Below, one piece after another: positions 1 through 8,796 of a DNA stretch of 64,000 bases. The notes under the pieces were generated by a model. The model saw only the letters and a list, made by a program, of their open reading frames with translations, ran no database searches and was not told the origin of the DNA. Source of the DNA: Candidatus Bathyarchaeota archaeon (GTDB lineage Archaea > Thermoproteota > Bathyarchaeia > Bathyarchaeales > Bathycorpusculaceae); assembly GCA_026014615.1 (NCBI GenBank), contig JAOZHZ010000004.1, forward strand, positions 124,001 to 188,000, in the 5' to 3' direction. The first letter of the stretch is position 1, and each line of letters begins with the position of its first letter. A program made the translations under genes and the position numbers.

Positions 1-1551
1 TTTTGCAGCCAACGCAATAACACAAGTCACCAAGCCGAAGGCAGCCAACGCACTTGTGGTGGACAGTTCGGGAACAGTGGGAGACGCTGTGGGGGTCGGC
101 GAGGGCGTTGGAGATGTAGTAGATGTTGGTGAGGGCAGCGATGCCCAGTTGCCTGCGTTAAAGGGTACCATAAGAGGATAGTTGTCTACATTTAAGTTGT
201 TTTTAACTTGGAAAGCGGTGTCGTGTATCCCATCGTGGTTTTCGTCCACGTAACAACCCAGAAGACTCCAATAGTTGCCTGTTGTGCCGTTGTCCCATCG
301 GTTCTGATCGCCACTATCTATTGGTCCAGTCCAGTTGCCAAAAAAATCGTTAAGCCATATTGTGTTTTTGGAGTTGTCACGCATGTTAAATAGGCAATAG
401 TTGTCTGCAACGTGGTTCTCGGTTATGGTACATTCTGCTGCTGTTTTAAGGTAAATGGCCGCATAGCCGTTGTTCACTATCAAATTCTTGGAAATTTCGA
501 TATTGCGACTGCTAATCAGGTGAATAGCGTTAAAGTTTCCAGTTAGGTTGCAGCAGGTTATCTTGGCGTTTTTTACGTTTAGGAATAAAATGCCGTCCCA
601 ATTGGGCGTGGACACCCAGTTTTGGACGGTAATATTTTCGCAGTCTACCGCGGCTATCCAGCCCGCATTAGGTGGAACCTGAAAGTTAGTGCGGTTCACC
701 AGAAAGTAAACGGGATTTCCGTTGACCGTGTTAGTATTGTCGATGCTTTGCAGGTTGTGTTGCAAGTCTGAACCCCACAGCTTAAACCCGACTTGGTTGT
801 CGCGAAGAGTGTTACCTGAGAAGATCAAATTGGTGGATTGCCATATGTTCACGCCTATGGCTTTTCGTTCAAGCGTGTTGTTAAAGAAGCCGCAGCTGCC
901 GCAGTTATCAACGTATATTGCGCCCTCGTCGCCTACAGACCGCAACCCACGGTCAACACGCTCTGGGTCCGAAAATGTGTTATTTGTAACGGTTACTGTG
1001 GAAGACCAAGAGAGCGTTAAGCTGCTTGCAGTGTTTCTGAGAACTCGGCTGTCGTGGACATCTCCGAAGTTTATGTTGCGTGAGACTTTGTTGTCTGTGA
1101 TTAGGTTACCGCTTGAACTCTGAATTTCAATGCCGCAACCGGTTATGTTGTTCTGTGTTATCACAGCGTTGTTTGAAGCAGTCAAGAAGATGCCGTAGCG
1201 GAAACCCGCAAAGTGCAGGTTTCTCACTGTAACGTTACTTGCGTTTTTTATCAGGCATCCAGTTCCTTCACCAATTCCCTGCACACAAAACCCAGCGCCG
1301 TCAACGATGACATCACTACATTCAACGGCGAACCCAGTTGTAATGTTTGCGGTAAAGGTGTACGTGTTGCCGCTACACAGAATGGGAGAATCCAAAGGCT
1401 CAATTGTTCCGTCACTTCGAATGAAGATTCCTGAGTTATGCTCAATTTGGAAAAAGAAATTCGCAGAAGCAAAACCTGGTAGTCCAGTCAAGAAAGCGGC
1501 AAAGGATACAACTACGGAGAGAGCGGCTATCTTGCTTAACGAACGCTTCAC
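1..1551 (-). CDS. NosD-like right-handed parallel beta-helix surface protein, C-terminus cut by window edge
   Basis: Open minus frame missing from the ORF track because it runs off the window. GTG start at 1551 overlaps the preceding stop (GTGA). Translation has NITVQN / NTFSDN / SGNLITDNKV beta-helix repeats and a C-terminal SPTPSPTPTASPTVPELS-TM. Confidence 0.85.
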   Translation of the reverse strand, partial: MKRSLSKIAALSVVVSFAAFLTGLPGFASANFFFQIEHNSGIFIRSDGTIEPLDSPILCSGNTYTFTANITTGFAVECSDVIVDGAGFCVQGIGEGTGCLIKNASNVTVRNLHFAGFRYGIFLTASNNAVITQNNITGCGIEIQSSSGNLITDNKVSRNINFGDVHDSRVLRNTASSLTLSWSSTVTVTNNTFSDPERVDRGLRSVGDEGAIYVDNCGSCGFFNNTLERKAIGVNIWQSTNLIFSGNTLRDNQVGFKLWGSDLQHNLQSIDNTNTVNGNPVYFLVNRTNFQVPPNAGWIAAVDCENITVQNWVSTPNWDGILFLNVKNAKITCCNLTGNFNAIHLISSRNIEISKNLIVNNGYAAIYLKTAAECTITENHVADNYCLFNMRDNSKNTIWLNDFFGNWTGPIDSGDQNRWDNGTTGNYWSLLGCYVDENHDGIHDTAFQVKNNLNVDNYPLMVPFNAGNWASLPSPTSTTSPTPSPTPTASPTVPELSTTSALAAFGLVTCVIALAAK

Positions 1552-3431
1552 CCGTTTTTACCTCTCCGTTTCACCATGAAGGAGACGCAAACTGCTCCGA
1601 TGAGCAGCACAAACATGGAAAAAACTGGAAACTCTGGGATTGAAGGGGAAGGCTGCGGGCTCTCGGATGGGCTGGGGGAAGGTGAAGACGAAGCATTTAC
1701 AGATGAACTTGGAGAAGGCATAGTCGCATCAACACCACAGGGCGCTATTAAGGGGTAGTTGTCTTGATTATTGCCGTACAGGAAAAACGCGGTGTCACCT
1801 ACCCCATCCCCGTTCTTGTCGGTGCCGTTGTAGTCGCTCCAGTAGTTGCCTTGGGCGCCGTTGTCCCAGTTGTTGGCTGACAGAGGAGGCGGACCAACAA
1901 AGTTGGCGGGCTCAACAGTCACACAGGCAAGAGGTTGAACCTTAAGGGGCTCCGAGTTGTGACTAAGCGTTGTCACCGCGACGGAGGCGTAGAGGTGGGT
2001 CATGCCGCTGTCGCTGACTTGCTGAGGGTTGGTTTGGAAGTTGTTAAGGAAAATGTTGTTGTCGTTGGCGCTGCTAAAGTGGATGGCGTTTTGGTTTTCT
2101 GTAAAGGTGTTTTGGGTGATGGTGTTGCTTGAGCTGCTGGAGAGGTAGATGCCGTAGTTGTTGGCTGTGAAGTTGTTGCCGCTGATTAGGTTGTTGAAGC
2201 TGGAGGATTCAAGGGATAAGCCTTTGTCGTTATTTGTGAATTGGTTGTTTGTGATTGTGTTGTCGGAGGATGAGTAGAGGCGGATGGTTGAGTTTTCGGA
2301 TGCGTAGTTGTTGGTGACTGTGGAGTTTTGGGTGTAAACCATCAAGACAGCATCACCTTTGCCTGTGAAGCTCTGGTTTTGCACAGTTATGTCCGTGCAG
2401 TTCACGAGAATAACGCATCCCGCATCAGAAGGCACCACCTTGCCAGTCTCGTTTATCCAGTAAACTACAGGGTTACCATCTACCCAGTTGGAGCCGTCCA
2501 CGTCATTAAACCAGCCCCCCGACGAGTAGGAACCCACCGCTAAACTCCTGCCGTTTCCGACAAGCCGATTATCCCGCAGCAGGTTACCGTGTGATGAGGC
2601 GAGGCTTATGCCATCTCCGCTGCAGTTTGCCACGTAATTTTTAGTCAGTATGTTCTGGTTGCTGCTGACGCGGATGCCGTCGTTGCAGTTCACCACATCA
2701 TTTTCCAACAAGGTATTGTTATTTGACTGCCCTTGCAAGTTGATACCCGTCATGGGAAATCCATCAATGTGGTTTTGGCAGATGGTGCAGTTGGTGGAGC
2801 CATCAAATTGAATTCCTGCAGCCAGTGGAAACTCGGAAGCCTGGTAAACGATGTTGTTGCCTAAGATAAGGGGGTTTGGGGAGTAGCCGCAGTTGACGGC
2901 GTCTACCATGTGGCTTATGATGGTGTTGTTGGCGACTACGGTGCCGGGGGAAAACGCCAGCACCAAGGCGTATTCAACGTTGGCTTCGATTTGGCAGTCA
3001 ACGATTACGCTTACTGTTAGGTTGCGGGCGCGGATACCAGCACGCTCCCCATAAAGGGTCACGCCGTGCACCGTGAAGCTTGAGACTCTGTTGACAAGCA
3101 TTCCAGTTCCAGAATCGGCATTCACCGAAAGGTCTCGTATGGTGACGTTGGTTTGGTCTTCGATAGTGAAGCCGTCAGCGTCTGCTTGAAGCGTAAAACC
3201 GTTGCCGTCAAGGACTACATTATTTTTTTCAATCACAATGGAGCCAGCCACATCAGCCGTGAACGTATAGAGGTCGCCGCTTCGCTGGATTAGGTTTGTT
3301 CCTTCCACACCGCCATCTTGGCGTATGAATATTTGGTTTGGCGTTGTCTGGGCATTTGTAGTTTGGGGAAGAATAACAATTGTGGATAGCAAAACAAACA
3401 GGGTGATTATACTTACTACAGATTTTTTCAT
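1548..3431 (-). CDS. NosD-like parallel beta-helix surface protein with PEF-like C-terminal anchor
   Basis: 627 aa; signal peptide; SSSNTITQNTF/NNLISGNNF repeats; NYWSDYNGTDKNGDGVGDT cap; C-term SIPEFPVFSMFVLLIGAVCVSFMVKRRGKNG. Confidence 0.88.
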   Translation of the reverse strand: MKKSVVSIITLFVLLSTIVILPQTTNAQTTPNQIFIRQDGGVEGTNLIQRSGDLYTFTADVAGSIVIEKNNVVLDGNGFTLQADADGFTIEDQTNVTIRDLSVNADSGTGMLVNRVSSFTVHGVTLYGERAGIRARNLTVSVIVDCQIEANVEYALVLAFSPGTVVANNTIISHMVDAVNCGYSPNPLILGNNIVYQASEFPLAAGIQFDGSTNCTICQNHIDGFPMTGINLQGQSNNNTLLENDVVNCNDGIRVSSNQNILTKNYVANCSGDGISLASSHGNLLRDNRLVGNGRSLAVGSYSSGGWFNDVDGSNWVDGNPVVYWINETGKVVPSDAGCVILVNCTDITVQNQSFTGKGDAVLMVYTQNSTVTNNYASENSTIRLYSSSDNTITNNQFTNNDKGLSLESSSFNNLISGNNFTANNYGIYLSSSSSNTITQNTFTENQNAIHFSSANDNNIFLNNFQTNPQQVSDSGMTHLYASVAVTTLSHNSEPLKVQPLACVTVEPANFVGPPPLSANNWDNGAQGNYWSDYNGTDKNGDGVGDTAFFLYGNNQDNYPLIAPCGVDATMPSPSSSVNASSSPSPSPSESPQPSPSIPEFPVFSMFVLLIGAVCVSFMVKRRGKNG

Positions 3432-4813
3432 GTTGACTTAACTCCTTTAGATTTATGAACAGAAATTTTGGTCTTGACTAAGATGCAAACTGAGGCTGCT
3501 CCTAAAAGAGACAGAAACATCCATGATTGAAATTCAGGAATTGAAGGCGAAGGAGACACCAGAGTTGGCGAAGGCGCCCTAAATTTGACAAGCACAATCG
3601 ATAAGGGACCTGAAGCATCTGCGCTATGCTTAAACCCAGTAGAAACGTAGCTGTCGCCCCCTGCGTCGATTATACTCGTAAGAATGCATGATTGTGTCAT
3701 GTTAAGGTAATCAATTATCCATTCCGTGTTTCCTGATGCATCTAACTTGATTATTGAAGTACCCCAAGGCGGACTTCTTAATGACGCATCAACCGCAACT
3801 AAAGCAATGTATCCACCATCTGTGGTCTGCAAAACCGAGTTAACAGCATCTTCGCCGTCACCACCATACGTCACGTTCCACAGCATGTTTCCTTGCGAAT
3901 CAATTTTCGATAGCCAAGCGTCATCATGAAAGTACGTTACAGAATCCGAAGAATAATTCAGCATCGTGCTTCCGCCTAACAGGAACCCTCCATCTGCAGT
4001 TTCGATAAAGGCACTGGGACGGTCATTGAGAGTTCCTCCGTAGGTTTTATTCCATTGTATGTTGCCGTCTGAGTCTGTTTTGATGAGCCAGAAATCGACG
4101 TTTTCTACCGTTGGAACAGCCTTTGTGGTGAAGTCTGCAACAGAAAGCAAGGCGTATCCGCCATCTTGGGTTTCTACGGCTGAAATGTGCATTTGAGCCC
4201 AAATTGCGTCTGCCTCAAACAGTTTTTTCCACTGCATATTGCCTTCGTTGTCGGTCTTGATGAGGCATACGTAGCCAGTTCCAGAGCTCATTATGCCGTG
4301 TCCTGTTTCGGCGTATCCAGCCACAGCGTAGCCCCCATCGCTGGTTTTGAGAAGAGACCTAGCGATAAACGGGGTTTCTTTTGTAGAGAAGTTTCTGCTC
4401 CACTGCACCTCTCCAGACGCATCGGTTTTAAGAAGATTGAAGAGGGTTCCGTTTGGACCTATGAAGTTCGGCCAAGGAGTTCCTTGTCCAGCGAGAACGT
4501 AGCCGCCGTCGTCAGCCTGCACAATGGCGTCGGCAAAGCTTTGAAATTCTGCGTCCGTTCCATAGGTTTTCTCCCATTGAACATCTCCAGACTCGTCGGT
4601 TTTAAGAAGCAAGAAACCACCGTCTTTGCCGCCTGCAATTGCAAACCCACCGTCAACCGTTTGTATTACCGAACCTAAAGAAATCGGGCCAATATCCTTA
4701 ATCCACTGAACTGTTTCATCCGCCGCCTTCACCTGAACAAAATCACCCGTAATCATCGTCGAAAACGAAAGCACCACAACAACGCCTAAGGCAACCAAGA
4801 CTTTACGTCTCAA
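3428..4813 (-). CDS. DGGY-repeat beta-propeller-like surface protein with PEF-like anchor
   Basis: 461 aa; repeated (T)DGGYA.AGY / IKTDxxGNxQWxKTYGG units; C-term PSIPEFQSWMFLSLLGAASVCILVKTK. Confidence 0.8.
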   Translation of the reverse strand: MRRKVLVALGVVVVLSFSTMITGDFVQVKAADETVQWIKDIGPISLGSVIQTVDGGFAIAGGKDGGFLLLKTDESGDVQWEKTYGTDAEFQSFADAIVQADDGGYVLAGQGTPWPNFIGPNGTLFNLLKTDASGEVQWSRNFSTKETPFIARSLLKTSDGGYAVAGYAETGHGIMSSGTGYVCLIKTDNEGNMQWKKLFEADAIWAQMHISAVETQDGGYALLSVADFTTKAVPTVENVDFWLIKTDSDGNIQWNKTYGGTLNDRPSAFIETADGGFLLGGSTMLNYSSDSVTYFHDDAWLSKIDSQGNMLWNVTYGGDGEDAVNSVLQTTDGGYIALVAVDASLRSPPWGTSIIKLDASGNTEWIIDYLNMTQSCILTSIIDAGGDSYVSTGFKHSADASGPLSIVLVKFRAPSPTLVSPSPSIPEFQSWMFLSLLGAASVCILVKTKISVHKSKGVKST

Positions 4814-6903
4814 GGCGTTCCCTCCTGTTTTGTCGTCGTAAAAAGCGTCCGTTTACAAATGAATGCCACTACCAAAACAACAGCCAACAAAATAACCAGT
4901 AGTGTTCCTGTGGGGAACTCGGGACTCACGTTGGGCGCGGGTTGTATGAGGGGGTAGTTGTCGGTGTTTCTTGCGTAAACCACGTAGCTGGAGTCGCCTA
5001 TACCGTTGCCGTCTGCGTCTGTGCCTGTGTAGGTGCTCCAGTAGTTTCCTTCTTGTCCGTCGTCCCAAACGTTCTCAGAAGGCGGGGAGTCCATAGTATA
5101 GGCGCCTGCTAAGTCATAAAGGGTCTCGTTGTTGCCTGCGAAGTTGTTGCAGAGAAACAGGTTGCCTGAAGACGGCGTGTACGACATGGGTGGGAACCCG
5201 AAATAGGTGATGTATCCTCCACTTATGTAGAGGGCGTAACCGTTGTCTGTGACGTTGTTGCCAACGAAAGTGTTGTTTGGGGCGCCGTAGAGGTAGATGC
5301 CGTTTTGGTTGCCTGCAAATAGGTTGCCTGTGACGTTCGAGTTAGTAGTGAATGCCAGAAGTATGCCGTTGACCTGATCTTTGAGGGAAAGCCCCTGAAC
5401 AGTTATGCTTGAGCAGTTAACGAGGGCGACAAAGCCTGCGTCTTGGGGCACGGTTTGGTTGTGCTTGTTGACCCAGTAGCATATGGGTTTTCCGTTTAGG
5501 GTGTTAGATAGGTCTACGTCATTGTCGAAGTTATCTTGGGTAATGGGCAAACTGTCTTTGTTGTCGTCAAAGCAGTTGTTCCTGAGCACGTTTCCCGTGG
5601 ACTGCAAAGTCACACCTCGCTCGTTTCCCTTGAACATGTTACCCGTGATTGCGTTGCCGCCACTGTAACACAGAACCGCCTGCGCGTTGCCCACAAACGT
5701 ATTGTTCTCAACTTGCATGTTACCCCGCACGGTGAGGGCAACGCTGTTGTCGGTGAAGTTGTTTGAGGCAATAATTGTACCTGAAGAGGCGCTATCTTGG
5801 AAGGGAGCAATAGCATAGCTGTTGTTGAAAATGGTGTTGCCTATAATGCGGGTGTTGGTTACGTTGCCGAGGTTGATGCCGCGGGTCATGAAAGTGGAGA
5901 TGTCGTTGCCTCTGATGGTAATGTCTTGCGAGCTTTCAATGCCGATGGCGATTGCCCCATCATACAGAACATTGTTCAAAATTTCTATTTCTCTGCAGTC
6001 GAGCAGGTCGATTCCGTCGCTCCGCCGACCCTCCATAGTCACGTTGCGTATGGTGCTATTTGTGGTTGAAGCTAACACGACACCTTTCGGATTGCAGTCT
6101 TGAACCGTTATGCCGGTACAGTTAACCAACATCACGTAGGCGGCGTCTGATGGCACCGTTTGGTCTTGGGCGTTGCGCCAGTAAATAATGGGCTTACCGT
6201 TGAGGGTGTTTGACGCGTCTAAGTCGTTGTCATACTGGTATTGGGGGTAGGCGCGTACAGAAAAACTGCAGTTGCTCAAACGGTTGTCTCGGAAGACACA
6301 TTCTGAAGAATCCTCTAAACTGACGCCCAAAACGCCGTCAACCAAATCGTTTCCAATCAGGGTGCTGCCGTTGGACCTTTGAAGGGAAAGAGCGTAAAAG
6401 AATTCTTTAATGAAGTTGTCTTTAACGGTGATGTTCTGGGAATGCAAGAAGTTTATGGCTATAGGTCCTGACAAAGTCGGCATATCCTCAAACCCAGGCA
6501 GAGGTTGGGGGTTACCGATTAACGAGTTATTCAAAAGTACACAGTCACGGGCTTCCCTAACATCGATAACATAGCCGCCTTCAACCAAAAGACGCAAATT
6601 CTTCACAGTCACATTTTGTCTGCCTTCGAGTACTACTCCTCTGTTGTCGCCTTCTAACGTGAATCCCGCCCCGTCTATGACGACGTTGTCTTTCTTGACT
6701 GTAAGCGAACCCACTATGTCTGCCGTGAAGGTGTAGAAGTCGCCGTCGCGTTGAATGTTACCTGTCCCAGAAACGGCGCCGTCTTCCTCAATCACGTTCT
6801 CGTCCTCTATGCGTGCATTGACTACGCAGTCTACGGAGAGGAAAATCATGGGCACAAGTAAGATTACGGTTAGGATTGTGACGGCGGGGGCAAGTTTTTT
6901 CAT
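4810..6903 (-). CDS. NosD-like parallel beta-helix surface protein with PEF-like anchor
   Basis: 697 aa; beta-helix repeats; two copies of a DxDxSNTLNGKPIxYWxN...VPxDAxxVxLVNC module; C-term SPEFPTGTLLVILLAVVLVVAFICKR. Confidence 0.87.
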   Translation of the reverse strand: MKKLAPAVTILTVILLVPMIFLSVDCVVNARIEDENVIEEDGAVSGTGNIQRDGDFYTFTADIVGSLTVKKDNVVIDGAGFTLEGDNRGVVLEGRQNVTVKNLRLLVEGGYVIDVREARDCVLLNNSLIGNPQPLPGFEDMPTLSGPIAINFLHSQNITVKDNFIKEFFYALSLQRSNGSTLIGNDLVDGVLGVSLEDSSECVFRDNRLSNCSFSVRAYPQYQYDNDLDASNTLNGKPIIYWRNAQDQTVPSDAAYVMLVNCTGITVQDCNPKGVVLASTTNSTIRNVTMEGRRSDGIDLLDCREIEILNNVLYDGAIAIGIESSQDITIRGNDISTFMTRGINLGNVTNTRIIGNTIFNNSYAIAPFQDSASSGTIIASNNFTDNSVALTVRGNMQVENNTFVGNAQAVLCYSGGNAITGNMFKGNERGVTLQSTGNVLRNNCFDDNKDSLPITQDNFDNDVDLSNTLNGKPICYWVNKHNQTVPQDAGFVALVNCSSITVQGLSLKDQVNGILLAFTTNSNVTGNLFAGNQNGIYLYGAPNNTFVGNNVTDNGYALYISGGYITYFGFPPMSYTPSSGNLFLCNNFAGNNETLYDLAGAYTMDSPPSENVWDDGQEGNYWSTYTGTDADGNGIGDSSYVVYARNTDNYPLIQPAPNVSPEFPTGTLLVILLAVVLVVAFICKRTLFTTTKQEGTP

Positions 6904-6912
6904 GCTGAAGCC

Positions 6913-8796
6913 TCAAAATACTACGGGAGCTGTTGGGTTAAATGGGTTTTTGTAAAGGTTTTTTGACCAAAACTGGTCATTTAGGAGGTTGGTGTTAGTC
7001 AAGAAACCTTGACCTAAGCGACAAAGCGTTCTAAAAAGTGGAAAACAGAAAAAATGAGCGCGGTTGCTACTTTGCGCGCCTTTGCCTGCCCTTTTGCCAA
7101 AAACTAATGCACACACAAAAGCTGCAAGCCCCAAAGTTAGAACCGCAGTTTGCGCGGGCATTTCTGGGACGGTTGGAGAAGGCGAAGGCGAGTCAGCGGG
7201 TAAAGTTGGCGTCGGCGATGACGACTCGGAAGTTGGAGGCTTCTGTGTTGTAGCTGTAGGCGGTGTGGGTAGCGGTGTTACGTCAGAGATGTTTATGGGC
7301 GTCATGGCGGGGTCATGGTCGATGTTGTTCGCATTGACTACGAACGGCTCGTTGCCGATGCCTGTGGGTGTGGTTTGGGAGGCGTTGGGGTACCGCGTCA
7401 GGTAGTCGCTCCAGTAGTTGCCAAGCGTGCCGTTGTCCCAGACATCAGGGTTGGCGAGTCCAGTCATTGACACTTGAAGCCGCGTGTACCCCGGCGTTGT
7501 TTTGGAGTTGTTGACAAAGTTGTTGCCGTATATGCTGTTGTTTTGTTGGGTTCCTTGAAGCTGCATGCCCCAGCACCCGTTATCCGTTAAGTTGTTTGCC
7601 ACCACCATGTTGTCCTGAGAGTCCACCACGTATACGGCTGCTTGGGATGAAGTTCTGTGGTTATAGACGTTATTTAGGCTGACAACATTACCGTTGGAAC
7701 CGTCGAGAAGGCTTATGCCGTTATGCCAGTTCTCCGTAATGATGTTTTCCTTAATTATCGAGTTTGACGATGCCGTGGAGGATATGCCCGCGTTCCAGTT
7801 GCCAGAAATCTTGTTACCCACAATTGCGATTGCCTGCGAATCGGTTAGGCTGACGCCGTCTCCGCCATTATCGTTTCCACCGATGTTCCCCCAGATTTGG
7901 TTGCCGTTGACAGTACAGTTTGTTGAGGATACAACTGTGACTCCAGATATGCAGCCGTGAATATAGCTGTCTTTCACCACAGAGTCGGTGGTCCACGCAA
8001 GCAAGACACCTTGGGTGTTGTAGAGGTTCTGGTTTTGCACAGTTATGTTTCTGCAGCCGATTAACGCAACGTAAGCCGCGTTGGCGGGCACTGTCTGGTC
8101 GGCGTGTTCGGTCCAGTAGCAGATGACTTGTCCGTTTACTGTGTTTGATTCATCGATGTCGTTAAGAAAGTGGCCTATTGAGGAGCCTAAAACCACAAAG
8201 TTGATACCTAAACCCGACGGCGCACCCACATCGTCCTCGCGAGGACTGTCTTGTTGGCTTAGGATGTGGTTGTTTCTTAGGGTGTTGCTGCCAGAATCTT
8301 TAAGGTACACGTCGAAGTAGCAGCGGATTAAGAGGTTGCCTTCAATTAAGCTATTGCTGGAATTCTGAAGATGGATACCGTAGTTGCAATAGTAGTTGCT
8401 TTCAGTCACGTTGTTGCAGCAAATTCTGTTTTCAGAAGAGCTGTTTAGGTAAATTCCGCTGTTGCAGTCAACAACGTTGAAGTTGGAAACGGTTACGTTG
8501 GTTACATAGTTTAGGGTTATTCCGTTTTCCGCTCCGTTCCCCTTAACCGAGAAACCTGAGCCTTCCAACACGATGTTGCTGTATTCCACAGAAAGAACGT
8601 ACTTCGTTAAGTTACCCAAAAGGGTGTAAACGGAGCCGTTTCTTTGGATTAGGGCGATTTCTTCGGAGAGGGTTCCATCGCTTTGGATGCGAATTGCAGG
8701 CAGCGGCGCGGGCTTAAAGTTTGCATTCACAAGGAAAGGCTGCATGCAAAAAACACACAGAAGCGCAACGGCTAGGCTGACGAGAACTTTATTCAT
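6913..8796 (-). CDS. NosD-like parallel beta-helix surface protein with extended C-terminus
   Basis: Start refined to MNKVLVSLAVALL (8796) within the 644-aa ORF; beta-helix repeats; VPEMPAQTAVLTLGLAAFVCALVFGKRAGKG followed by an atypical tail of about 45 aa. Confidence 0.82.
   Translation of the reverse strand: MNKVLVSLAVALLCVFCMQPFLVNANFKPAPLPAIRIQSDGTLSEEIALIQRNGSVYTLLGNLTKYVLSVEYSNIVLEGSGFSVKGNGAENGITLNYVTNVTVSNFNVVDCNSGIYLNSSSENRICCNNVTESNYYCNYGIHLQNSSNSLIEGNLLIRCYFDVYLKDSGSNTLRNNHILSQQDSPREDDVGAPSGLGINFVVLGSSIGHFLNDIDESNTVNGQVICYWTEHADQTVPANAAYVALIGCRNITVQNQNLYNTQGVLLAWTTDSVVKDSYIHGCISGVTVVSSTNCTVNGNQIWGNIGGNDNGGDGVSLTDSQAIAIVGNKISGNWNAGISSTASSNSIIKENIITENWHNGISLLDGSNGNVVSLNNVYNHRTSSQAAVYVVDSQDNMVVANNLTDNGCWGMQLQGTQQNNSIYGNNFVNNSKTTPGYTRLQVSMTGLANPDVWDNGTLGNYWSDYLTRYPNASQTTPTGIGNEPFVVNANNIDHDPAMTPINISDVTPLPTPPTATTQKPPTSESSSPTPTLPADSPSPSPTVPEMPAQTAVLTLGLAAFVCALVFGKRAGKGAQSSNRAHFFCFPLFRTLCRLGQGFLTNTNLLNDQFWSKNLYKNPFNPTAPVVF
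6944..7013. promoter_or_regulatory. Second copy of the TTGACC palindromic leader, upstream of 4810-6903
   Basis: GTAAAGGTTTTTTGACCAAAACT box; TGACCA-AAAC-TGGTCA (6964-6979) and GTCAAG-AAAC-CTTGAC (6998-7013). Confidence 0.55.
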
